A stretch of 64,000 bases of DNA, taken from positions 124,001 to 188,000 of the forward strand of contig CAVWXT010000005.1 in NCBI GenBank assembly GCA_963759115.1. Direction: 5' to 3'. The stretch is from CAVWXT01 sp963759115 (GTDB lineage Bacteria > Planctomycetota > Planctomycetia > Pirellulales > Thermoguttaceae). How positions within the stretch are numbered: the stretch's first letter is position 1; every line of letters begins with the position of its first letter. Shown here piece after piece: positions 38,129-49,102 of the stretch. The notes beneath the pieces were generated by a model, which was not told the origin of the DNA, ran no database searches, and saw nothing but the letters and a program-made list of their open reading frames with translations. The position numbers were made by a program, and so were the translations under genes.

Positions 38129-41100
38129 GTGCATCTGGATCACTTGCCTGGTACGTTCTTCGGCCCCTCCAACCTGGTGGAGCTTCTCCTGCACCGCGCG
38201 CGCTGCCAGCCGGAAGACATCGCCTTCACCTATCTGGTCGACGGCGAGAACGAGCAGGTCCACCTGACCTATCGAGAGTTGGACCGCCAGGCCCGGGCGA
38301 TCGGCGCCTGGCTGGAATCGCACGACCTGGTGGGCGAGCGGGCGTTGCTGCTGTATCCGGCGGGGCTGGAGTTCATCGCGGCGTTCTTCGGCTGCCTGTA
38401 CGCGGGCGTGATCGCCGTGCCGGTCTATCCTCCCCGGCGGAATCGCTCGCTGAACCGCATCCAGGCCATCGCCGACGACGCCGAGGCCCAGGTGGCGCTG
38501 ACGACCGAGCTGGTGCTCAACCGGGTGATGCCGCTGATCGACGAAACGCCGCACCTGAAGCAGCTCACCTGGCTGCCCACCTGCCAGGTGCCGCCGGAGA
38601 TGGAGCGGGACTGGACGATGCCCGACGTCCACGGCGACACGCTGGCGTTCCTGCAATACACGTCCGGCTCGACCGGCACGCCCAAGGGCGTGGTGCTGAA
38701 CCACGCCAACCTGGTCCACAACTCGGCGCTGATCTCGCATTCGTTCGAGCACACCCGCTCGGGCACGGGCGTGTTCTGGCTGCCGAGCTATCACGACATG
38801 GGGCTGATCGGCGGCATCTTGCAGCCGCTCTACATCGGGCGGCCGAACGTGTTGATGTCGCCGATGAGCTTCTTGCAGAAGCCGTACCGCTGGCTGTCGG
38901 CGATCACGCGGTTCCGCGGCACCACCAGCGGCGGGCCGAACTTCGCCTACGATCTGTGCGTCCGCAAGATCACGCCCGAACAGCGGAAGACCCTCGACCT
39001 GAGCAGTTGGCGGGTGGCGTTCAACGGGGCGGAGCCGGTGCGGGCGGAGACGCTCGACGCCTTTGCCGAGGCCTTCGCGCCCTGCGGCTTCCGCCGCGAG
39101 GCGTTTTATCCCGTGTTTCGGGCTGGCCGAGGCCACGCTGATCGTCTCCGGCGGCTACGTCATGCGAGCCGCCGGTGGTCCGCACGTTCGACGCCGCCGG
39201 GCTGGCCCGCGGCGAGGTGCTCGACGCCGAGCCGGACGACGAGGGCGTGCGGGCGCTGGTCGGCTGCGGCCGAGAACCTGCCCGACCAGAAGATCGTCAT
39301 CGTCGATCCCGAGACGCTGACGGCGTGTCCGCCCGGCCGGATCGGCGAGATCTGGGTGCAAGGCCCGAGCGTGGCCCAGGGCTACTGGCAGCAGCCGGAG
39401 GCCACCGAGCGGACGTTCCGTGCCCGGCTGAAAGACACGCGGCGAAGGGCCGTTCCTCCGCACCGGCGACCTGGGATTCCTGCAAGACGGCGAGTTGTTC
39501 GTCACCGGCCGGCTGAAGGACCTGATCATCGTCCACGGGGTGAACTACTACCCGCAGGACATCGAGCGGACGGTGCAGCAGAGCCATCCGCGGCTGCGGC
39601 CCGATTGCGGCGCGGCGTTCACGGTGGAGGCCGACGGCCGGGAGCAGTTGGTGATGGTTCAGGAGGTCGAGCGGCACAAGCAGTCGGACTTCAGCGGCGT
39701 GTTCGACGCCATTCGCCGCGCCGTGGCCGCCGAGCACGAATTGGCCCCGGACGCGATCGTGCTGATCAAGGCGGGCAGCGTGCCCAAGACCTCCAGCGGC
39801 AAGATTCAGCGGCACGCCTGCCGCGACGGCTACCTGGCGGGCACGCTGGACGTGGTGGGGCAATGGCGGGCCGGCCGACGCCCCGGCCGAAGGCCGCGTC
39901 AGCCGCCGGCGAGCAGACCTCGCCGCCGACGATCGCTTGGAGGCCGGCTTGCGTCCGCCGCCGGCCGCCGCCTCGAAGAACGGCAAGAACGGCCGCCGCC
40001 GCGCCGTTGAACGATCGCTTGACGCAACTGGTGGTCGAGGAGATCCGCCGCGTGGCCAAGGAGCGGGCCGACGGCATGACGCTCGACTCGCCGATCGTCG
40101 AGACCGGCATGGATTCGCTGGAGCGGATGGAGATCCTGGCCTCGCTGGAGGAGAAGTTCGGCGGGCGGTTTCCCGAGGAAGTCCTGCCCGAGCTGGAGAC
40201 CACCCGGCAACTCGTGGCGGCGGTGGAGAAGTACCTGGGCACGGAGCCGCGCCCGCCGAGCGTCCGGCCCGCCGACGCCGAGATTCCGCCGGCCACCTAC
40301 CGCTTCGACCAGTTCCCGAGTACGTGAAGCTGCGGGAGAACCTCGACATGCTCGAGGCCTCGGGCTTGGGCAATCCGTTCTTCGTGGTCCACGACGGCCC
40401 CACCAACGACCGGACGATCATCGCCGGCCGCGAGTTGATCAACTTCTCGAGCTACAACTACCTGGGGATGTCGGGCGATCCGGCCGTCAGCGCGGCCGCC
40501 AAGGCGGCCATCGACCGCTACGGCACCAGCGCCTCGGCCAGCCGGCTGGTGTCGGGCCAGAAGGCGATCCACGTCGAGTTGGAGCGGGAGCTGACGCCGC
40601 TTCCTGGGCACGGAAGACACGGTCGCCTTGGTCGGCGGCCACGCCACGAACGAAACGGTGATCGGCCACCTGATGGGGCCCGGCGACCTGATCCTCCACG
40701 ACGCCCTGGCCCACAACAGCATCGTGCAAGGGTGCATTCTTTCGGGGCGCGGCGGCGGCCGTTCGCCCACAACGACTGGCAGGCCGCCGACCGGCTGCTG
40801 GAACAGTTCCGGCACGAGTATCGCCGCGTGCTGATGGTGATCGAGGGCGTGTACAGCATGGACGGCGACATTCCCGATCTGCCCAAGTTCGTCGAGGTGA
40901 AGAAGCGGCACAAGGCGCTGCTGATGATCGACGAGGCCCACTCGATGGGCGTGCTGGGGGCCACGGGCCGCGGCATCGGCGAACACTTCGGCGTCGATCG
41001 CGGCGACGTGGACATCTGGATGGGGACGTTCAGCAAGAGTTTCGGCAGTTGCGGCGGCTACATCTCCGGCTGCAAGGCGCTGGTCGGAGTATCTGCGTTA

Positions 41101-41537
41101 CACGGCGCCGGGTTTCGTGTTCGCCGCGGCGATGCCGCCGCCCGCGGCCGCGGCGGCGCTGGCCGCGTTGCGGCTGCTCGAGGCCGAGCCGCAGCGCGTG
41201 GCGCGGCTGCGGGAGAACGCCCGGCTGTTTCTCGCCCTGGCCCGGCAGCGCGGGCTGAACACCGGCACGAGCAAGGATTCGCCGGTGGTGCCGGTGATCC
41301 TGGGCAATTCCATCCACTGCCTGCAGCTGTCGCAAGGCGATGTTCGCGCGCGGCGTGAACGTGCAGCCGATCCTCCATCCGGCGGTGGAGGAGAGCGCGT
41401 CGCGGCTGCGGTACTTCATCACCGCCCGGCACAACGAACAACAGCTTCGCTACACCGTCGACGCGATGGTGGAAGAGTTGGAGAAGATCGATCCGCGCCA
41501 CCTGGCCCGTGCCGACCGCGGGCCAGCGTGGCGGTAG
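38129..41537 (+). pseudogene. Fatty acyl-AMP ligase / ACP / alpha-oxoamine synthase fusion, many frameshifts
   Basis: About 1135 residues if repaired. Residues 1-600: acyl-AMP ligase with FLQYTSGSTGTPKGVVLNHA, FGLAEATLIVSGG, TGRLKDLIIVHGVNYYPQD and the catalytic Lys in PKTSSGKIQR. Residues ~640-715: acyl carrier protein with phosphopantetheine Ser in ETGMDSLERMEI. Residues ~735-1136: PLP enzyme of the KBL/AONS/serine palmitoyltransferase family with SSYNYLGMSGD, LMIDEAHSMGVLG and the PLP Lys in GTFSKSFGSCGGY. At least seven one-base shifts (e.g. near 39120, 39440, 40605, 40750, 41085, 41338). Likely makes a long-chain alpha-aminoketone or sphingoid-type base. Confidence 0.8.
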
Positions 41538-41611
41538 GTAAAAACCGCGACCGGCGGTCGCGCTGAAACGCTGCGGCGACGGGCTGCAGCTTGATACGAG
41601 GAGGTGTCGCT

Positions 41612-41936
41612 TTGCTTACTGAACAGGAGATTTCACGTACGTGGCGGAGTCTGTTTCGCGGCACGGGCATGCACCGACGAGGCGTTTGCCAAGGCCGAAC
41701 AACTGCTCGACGAACTTCGGCCGGAAAGCCCCTTGCGCCATCGCTTGGGCACGGAACTGGACGAGCTGCGCGAGCGCGCCGACAAGAGGCGTAAGGCGGG
41801 TCGGGGTGCGTGCCCACGATGCAGGGTGCGTGAAACGTGGCGTCCGTTGCCGATTGTGGTGCGTGTCGTGTGCCCCACAAACGTCGGCGGACGATACCCG
41901 AAGCGTACCCGCTACTTTGTGCCGTCCGCCCCTTGA
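41612..41936 (+). CDS. Small helical hypothetical protein, frameshifted
   Basis: A TTG start after GAGGAGG gives LLTEQEISRTWRSLFRG; after a one-base shift near 41668 it continues DEAFAKAEQLLDELRPESPL and LGTELDELRERADKRRKAG. The later codons run into a GGGTGCGTG repeat and are probably not original. All-helical, no family recognised. The 3' end overlaps the tail of the efflux gene on the other strand. Confidence 0.45.
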
Positions 41937-43709
41937 GCGGGCGGGGCTGGCGGAGGAGACGCCGGAACGCTTCCCGGCGCAGGCAGCGAAGCCGCCTGCG
42001 GCTGGCCGGTCGGTTCGGCCGCGGCTGTCGGCAACGCTTGGGGGCCAGCCAGCCGGATCTGCCAGCCGCCGCCGAGGGCCTTGTAGAGCAGAATCAGGTT
42101 GGTGGCCACGCTCCCCTGCGCCTGGGCCAACAGATCCTGTTGTTGGGTCAAGAGCTGCTGGACATTGAACACGCGGTTGAAATCGGTTTGGCCCTCGTAG
42201 TAGAGCCGCTCGGCCAGGTCCAGCGATTGATCGCCCCACTGGGTGCTTTCGGCCAGATCCATCACCTGCTGTTGAGTCTTGAGGAAGGCGATGATCGCAT
42301 TCTCCGCCTCGGCATTGGCCTGGAGCACGGCGTTCTGGTAGAGGACGGCCAGTTCCTGGAAGCGGGCGTCCTGGAAGCGAATGTTGTTCAGCAGGCGGCC
42401 ATAGTTCAAGATGTCCCAACGGAAAGACGGGCCCGACGTTGCTCCCCACCGAGTTGCCTTGGAAGAGGTCTCTGGAAGTTGTTGGCGTCGAAAAAGATGC
42501 TGCCGGTAATCGAGAAGTGCGGGTACAGGTCGGACGTGGCAACGCCGATCCGGCGCTTTGGGCGGCGACCTGGCGTTCCGCGCTCCGCACGTCGGGACGG
42601 CGGCGGAGGAGTTCTGCGGGAACGCCCACCGCGACCTGCGGAGGCACCAGCGGAATGACCCTTTCCGCCGGCTTCTTGCGGATGGTCTGAATGTGCTCGA
42701 TCTTCTGCCGGACGGCCGGCGCGTCGGCCAGGTCGATGAAGCCGCGGACGGATTGCATGTCCTGCAATGCCGTCGTGACCGCCGGATCCTCCAACAATTG
42801 ATCCAGCCTTCCCGGCGGTATGCCCAGCAGGATGCACAACTGGTTGGCGGCCTGGCGCCGGGCGATCTCCAGGGGCGGAATCGTGGCCTCGGTCTGCGAG
42901 AGATTCGAGTGGGCCTGGGTCACGTCGAGCCGCGGCGCCTTGCCGTTGCCATTGTCGTATCTCAACTCCGCCAGCATCAGGCTCCCCGTCTGGATCACGA
43001 CGTTCTTGGCGGCGTACTGGAGCCGCTGCTCGGCCGTGCGAAGATTGACGTAGTTTTGGGCGACCTCGGAGAGCAACAGCACCAGGGCGTCGTCGTAGTT
43101 TTCGACCGACACGTCCAGGTCGGCGTCGGCCGCTTCGATGGCCCGGCGGAACCGGCCCCAAAAGTCGAGTTCCCAGGCAAGGCCCGCGCCGGTGGTCCAG
43201 TCGTCGTAGAACCTGTTCGCCGGGTTGTTGACGTTGTTGTTGCTCAGCGCGGACCGCGTGTAGTCGCCGAACGCCTGTTGCGATTGGGGGAACAACTCGC
43301 CCACGGCAATGCCCAACTGGGCGCGAGCTTCAAGAATGCGCAGGCCAGCCGCCCGCAGGGTGAGGTTTTGCTGGTAGGCCTCCTGAATGAGCGCGTCGAG
43401 CACCGGGTCGTGAAACGTCTGCCACCAGGCGGCATCGTTGGCCGGCCCGCTACTGACGTTCGGATCTTTGTCGTCGATCCATCGGTCGGCCACGGGCGCG
43501 GCGGGGCGGCAGTAGTTAGGGCCAACCTTGAAGCCGTTGGCGACGTAATCGCGCCAACTCGTACACCCCGTCAGGATGGCTAGGAACATGAGGATAGCGG
43601 CGAGATTCAATGGCCGGCGCACACCGGACCGCCCGAGGTTGCCGCGGCGAGCGAGGCAGGTCGGCTGGTCAGAATGGATGTTTCCAAATACCCCTGTGGC
43701 CGCCGGCAT
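41912..43709 (-). CDS. RND efflux outer-membrane channel (OprM/NodT type), frameshifted
   Basis: An outer-membrane lipoprotein: LMFLAILTGCTSW gives the lipobox, then VGPNYCRPAAPVADRW and the two OEP repeats (LILEARAQLGIAVGELFP; later FQDARFQELAVLYQNAVLQA). At least three one-base shifts between 42430 and 42550 disrupt the middle (FSITGSIFFDANNFQ to RLLNNIRFQ). The C-terminus is Pro/Ala-rich. Third gene of an operon running adaptor, pump, channel. Forms the trans-periplasmic exit duct for drugs or other toxic compounds. Confidence 0.82.
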
Positions 43710-43898
43710 GTTTTCCCCCTCGGCACAATCCGCAAGACCGTCGTCATCGTAATGTTCGGTCTTTTACGTGCCGGCAGTTGAGGGTTTCGACGGGTGCCGC
43801 CGGCAGTGTTTGCGCGACTTACCAGGGTTCACAGGGATTGCCGCCGATGGCCGGCATGCGGTCGGCCGCGGAACGTCGCAACCCCGATCGCCGACAGT

Positions 43899-46800
43899 CT
43901 ATTCAGACGGCGGGGCAGCCGCTGCAAGCCTGGCCGCCCGCTTCTGCTGCCGGCGGTCGCCGAACCACTGGATCACGTTGAAGAAGACGGGCGTCAAGAA
44001 GATGCCGAACATGGTCACGCCCAACATGCCGCTGAAGACGGCGACGCCCAGGGTGCGCCGCATCTCGGCGCCGGCCCCGCGGGAGACGACCAGGGGAATC
44101 ACGCCCACGACGAAGGCAAAGGAGGTCATCAAGATCGGCCGCAGCCGCAGCTTGCAGGCTGCCAGCGTGGCCTCGCGGCGCGGCATGCCCGATTCCCGCT
44201 TCGATTTGGCGAATTCCACGATGAGGATGGCGTTCTTGCTGGCCAGGCCCACCAGGACCACGAAGCCGATCTGGGTGAAGATGTTGATGTCCATCCGGGC
44301 GATGGCCACGCCGGCCACCGAGCAGAGGATGCACATCGGCACCACCAGGATCACGGCCAGCGGCAGCGACCAGCTTTCATACTGGCCGGCCAGCACCAGG
44401 AAGACGAGCACGACGGCGCCGCCGAAGACGAAGCCGGTGGTGTTGCCGGCGATCAGTTGCAGGTACATCAGTTCCGTCCACTCGAACGCCATCGAGGAGG
44501 AAAGGCTCTCGCCGGCGAGCCGTTGGACGGCCGCGATCGTCTCGCCGGAACTCATGCCCGGCACCGCGGCGCCGTTGACGGCGGCGGCGGGGTGCATGTT
44601 GTAGCGATTGATGACGAACGGCCCGCCGCGGTCCTCCACGTTGGCCACCGTGGCCAGCGGGACCATGCCGCCGTCGTGGTTGCGGACGTAGAGACGGCGG
44701 AGATCGTCCGGACTCATGCGAAAGGCGATATCGGCCTGGGCGTTCACTTGGAAGGTGCGGCCGAACTGGTTGAAGTCGTTGACGTACAATCCGCCCATCT
44801 CGACCTGCAAGGCCTCGAAGACGTCGCCCAGGGGCACGCCCATCGTCTTGCACTTGGTGCGGTCGACGTCGACGTACAACTGGGGCGTGTTGGCCCGGAA
44901 GACGGTGTTGAGATTCATCAAGCCCAGGGCCGTTTGCTCGTTGCCTTCCCGCACGAGGTTGTCGGTCTGTTGCTGGAGCGTTTGGGGGCCTTCGTTGCTG
45001 CGGTCTTCGATCATCACCCGGAAGCCCCCGGCAACGGCCAGGCCGCGAACGGGCGGAGGACCGACCACGATCACCTTGGCCTCTTCGACCTGCTGGAAGA
45101 CCTTGCCTTGCAGCGTGGCCACCAGCGCGTTTGCCCGCATCTCCGGCTCCCGCGCGCTCCTCGAACGGATCGAGGACCACGAACATGGTGCCCAGGTGCG
45201 ACCCGTTGGCCCCCATCACGAACGACATGCCGCAGATGCGGATCGTATGGGCAACCCCCTTGGTCGAGCGGATGATCTCGTCGGCGTGGGCCATCGCCGC
45301 CTCGGTCCGCTCCATCGAGGCCGAATCAGGAAGCTGGACGACGGCGTACAGATACCCCTGGTCCTGGTCGGGGATGAAGCCGGTGGGCATCCGCCCGAAG
45401 CTCCACTGGGTCAGGCAGAGGAGCCCGCCGTAGACCAGCAGCACCAGCAGGCTGACCCGGAGCAGTCTTCCGACCGCCCAGAGGTATCCGGCGGTGGCGT
45501 CGGAAAAGCCCTTGTTGAAGAGCTTGAAGAACCAGCCGAACGCCAAATTGATGAGCCAGGACAGCGGATCGCGATGCTCGTGCCGCTGCTTCAAGAGGAT
45601 CGCGCAGAGCGCCGGGCTGAGCGTCAGCGAGTTGAACGCCGAGAGGACGGTGGACACCGCGATGGTCAAGGCGAACTGGCGGAAGAACCGGCCGGTGATT
45701 CCCGTGATGAACACGCAGGGAACGAACACCGAGGCCAGCACCAGGCCGATGGCGATGACCGGGGCGGAGACTTCGGCCATCGCCTGATGGGCGGCGGCGC
45801 GCGGCGTCATCCCTTCCTCGATGTGATGCTCCGTGGCCTCGACCACCACGATCGCGTCGTCCACCACGATACCAATCGCCAGCACCAGGCCGAACAGCGA
45901 GAGGGTGTTGAGGCTGAACCCCATCAGCGACATGGCCGCGAACGTGCCGATAATGGCCACCGGCACGGCGATCAACGGAATCAGCGCCGACCGCCAGTTC
46001 TGCAGGAACACCAGCACCACCAGCGCCACCAGCAGCACGGCGTCGCGGAGCGTGATGAAGACGTCGTGGATCGATTCGCTGATGAAAGGGGTGGTGTCGT
46101 AATAGATGTGGTATTTCATCCCCTCAGGAAACCGCTGGCCCAACTCGGCCATCTTGGCCTTCACCCGGGCGGCCGTTTCCAGGGCGTTGCTGCCGGGAAG
46201 TTGAAAGACGCCGATGCCGGCGGCCGGCTCGCCGTCCACGTATTCGGCGATGTCCTGGTTCTTGGCCCCCAACTCGACCCGCGCCAGGTCGCCCAGGCGG
46301 ATGATCTGGCCGTCGGCGCCGGTCTTGACGATGATGTCGGCGAACTGCTCCGGCTCGGTCAGCCGGCCCAGCGTGGTCATGGTGTACTGGAAGTCGACGT
46401 TCTTGGCGGCCGGTTGCTGGCCGATCTGTCCCGCGGCCACCTGCACGTTCTGCTCCTGCAGCGCCTTGACCACGTCGCCGGCGGTGAGGTTGCGGGAGGA
46501 GAGGCGGTCGGGATCGAGCCAGACGCGCATGCTGTAGTCGCGCTGGCCGAAGATCAAGGCGTCGCCCACTCCTTCGAGCCGCGTCAACTCGTCCCGCACC
46601 TGGATCAAGGCGTAGTTGCTCAGATAAAGCTCGTCGTACCGCCCGTGGGGTGAAACCAGGTTGATGATCATCATCAGGTCGGGCGACCGCTTGATCGTGG
46701 TCACGCCGATCTGCTTGACCACGTCCGGGAGCGTGGGCATGGCCAGGTTGACGCGGTTCTGCACCAGCACCTGGGCCATGTTCAGGTTCGTGCCCACCTT

Positions 46801-47086
46801 GAACGTCACGTGTCAACGGATAGGTGCCGTCGTTGCTCGACTGCGACAACATGTAGAGCATGTCCTCGACGCCGTTGACCTGCTGCTCGATGGGCGCGGC
46901 CACCGTGTCGGCCACCACCTGGGCGCTGGCGCCGGGATAGGTGCAAGAGACGCGGACCGTCGGCGGCGTGATCTCCGGATATTGCGACACCGGCAACGTG
47001 TAGACCGCCACCAGCCCCGCCAGCGTGATGATGATCGACGGCACGGAGGCAAGGATCGGGCGGTCGATGAAAAAGCGGGAAAACAT
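43899..47086 (-). CDS. RND multidrug efflux inner-membrane pump (HAE1/AcrB type), two frameshifts
   Basis: About 1060 residues. It starts MFSRFFIDRPILASVPSIII. YPEITPPTVRVSCTYPGA, GIVVDDAIVVVEATEHHIEE (the proton-relay Asp pair in TM4), GRMPTGFIPDQDQGYLY and FVVLVGLASKNAILIVEFAK are all diagnostic of AcrB/MexB-type pumps. Frame changes lie near 46812 (after SQSSNDGTYPLT) and 45150 (after FVVLDPFEER). The pump exchanges protons for hydrophobic substrates. Between adaptor (47 bp upstream) and channel genes. Confidence 0.88.
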
Positions 47087-47132
47087 CGCCGGCTGCCTCC
47101 TCATCCGTTTCCAGGGTCTTCCGCAACGGGAA

Positions 47133-48357
47133 CTAATTCGCCGCCCCGCCGGCGGTCTTTTTCGCTTCGTCCACAAGGGCCGGCGTAGACGGCGCCGTGC
47201 CCGCCTGCTGCGCCGGGTGCGGCGCAACCACCGAACCGGCACGGGCACGCTGCAACCCATCGACGATGACCAGATCGTCAGGACCAATGCCGGACTCGAT
47301 CACCCGCAGACCGTCCCGCAAGGCGCCGATCGTCACCAGCCGCCGCTCCACCTTGTTCTCCTTGTTCACCGTCAGCAGGAATTTCTGCTTCTGGTCTCTG
47401 CCGATGCGCCGCTCGATCACCAGCAGCGCCGTGTGCGGTGTCGCCGACCGGGACCCGAACGCGGACGTAAAGCCCCGGAGTCAGGTATCCCTCGGTGTTC
47501 TCAAACACGCCGCGGACGCGGAGCGTGCCCGTCATCCGCGGTCGACCTTGTTGTCGGTGAAGTCAAGGACTCCCCGGTGAGGAAAGCCCTCTTCGTTGGC
47601 CAGGCCGATCTCGACAGGCAGTTTCAGATCCTTCAGCCGGCTCGGGCGAAGATCCTGCCGCCGACTGAGCGCAAGCTCCTGATACTTCAGCAGGCGCCCG
47701 CTCATCGACGTTGAAATAGACGTAAATCGGATCGGTGGTCACCACCGTGGTCAGCACGACGGAATTGTTCCCGCCCGACTGAACCAGGTTTCCTTCCCTA
47801 ATCCGGGCCTTGCTGACGCGGCCGTCGATCGGAGAGACGATCTTCGTGAACTCGAGATCCAACGCCGCTTGGGTCACGGCCGCCTTGGTAGATGCAATGC
47901 CGGCCTTGGCCTGCTTGAGCCGGGCGACATTTTGCTCGTACTCGTCCTGGCTGATCGCCCCGGAGGGGCGCAGCCGCTCGCTGCGCGCCAGGTCCACTTG
48001 CGCCTTCTCCTGCGTGGCTTCCAAGAGCGCCAACTCGCCCTTGGCCTTGTCCAGAGCGGCTTCGTAGGGCCGCGGATCGATCTCGAACAGCACCTGGCAG
48101 GCATTCACTTCCTGGCCGTCCTCGAAGTTCACCTTGGTGATATAGCCCGTCACGCGGGCCCGGATTTCCACCTCGCTGACTGCCTCGGTGCAGCCGGGAA
48201 ATTCGAAATAGTCGGTCACTTCGCGAGCCACCGGTTTGCTCACCGTCACCTCGGGCACCGGTTTGTCCGCGGGCGGCGGGTCTTTCGCGCATCCGGCCAG
48301 GCCGATCACCCCCGCCACGAGCAACCTGCCCAGCAGCAGCTTTCGAGCGGTCATCAT
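47133..48357 (-). CDS. RND efflux periplasmic adaptor lipoprotein, frameshifted
   Basis: About 400 residues. The lipobox is GVIGLAGC, followed by YFEFPGCTEAVSEVEIRARV, FEDGQEVNACQVLFEIDPRP (biotinyl-lipoyl half-motif) and the LARSERLRPSGAISQDEY coiled-coil hairpin. Three or more one-base shifts between 47430 and 47710 disrupt the beta-barrel region (VYFNVDE, RGVLDFTDNKVD, GTLRVRGVFENTEGYLTPG). It links the inner pump to the outer channel. First gene of the operon; ATGATG start at 48357. Confidence 0.82.
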
Positions 48358-48510
48358 TGCTTCTCGGGTCCGATCTGACGGCCAATCCACGGTTCTGCGT
48401 GGCAACACGACTTCGTCTCCGTTTGTGCTCGCTCCGAAGCGGATCGCCCGCACGACCGCGTCAAGCCGCATGATGACGTGCAACGACTTCCGGACAGGTG
48501 GGAGGCGTCT

Positions 48511-48610
48511 AACAGTCCGTTGAAAAAGGGGACTGGCTCCGAACGGACAAGCGAAAACCCCGCGAGAAACAATGGTCGTGAGGTGCCTGTCCCCTTTTTC
48601 AACGGACTGC
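48511..48610. repeat. 100-bp palindrome, family D
   Basis: The arms ACAGTCCGTTGAAAAAGGGG and CCCCTTTTTCAACGGACTG enclose ~55 bp. It lies upstream of the efflux operon in a gene-free stretch (48358-49102). Confidence 0.8.
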
Positions 48611-48884
48611 TAAGCCGGATGAACGGCGGGCAGCGACCGCCTGCTCCTCCCGGGCAACGCCAAATCTCTTCCCGCTCAAGCGAAAAGAGGGATCTCGCAA
48701 GGGCTCCCGCACCGGTTACCCATTCTTCGATGTTAACACGGGCCGACGCACGATTCAAGGATCACAGCGGATTTGGCGCTCGGGGCCACCCTCGCGTGCG
48801 AGTAGAACACCCTGTGGGCGGGGTGCCGCGCGCCGTCGAGCACGACCGGCGGACCGGGCCGCGCCGCTGTTGGGCGAAGGGCAC

Positions 48885-49001
48885 GGCCGATCAGTTTTTC
48901 CAAATAGGACTCGTAGGAGGCGACTCCAGTCGCCGATCTGCGGCCGTTCTCGCGCAATCGGCGACTGGAGTCGCCTCCCACAGTGAAAAACTGATTGGCT
49001 C
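48885..49001. repeat. ~115-bp palindromic element, family A copy 2
   Basis: Reverse-complement orientation of the copy at 16309-16423. The same GGAGGCGACTCCAGTCGCCG stem and GATCAGTTTTTC/GAAAAACTGATT ends; only the central loop (~20 bp) and short linkers differ. Confidence 0.85.
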
Positions 49002-49102
49002 TTAGGCAAAGGGGGCGTGCCTTGCACGTTCGAGGGGCGTCGGGCTAGAATGCTGGCTGATGGTTCCCGATGGCGACCCCCTGTTTGCGAGGAGTGAGTC
49101 GT

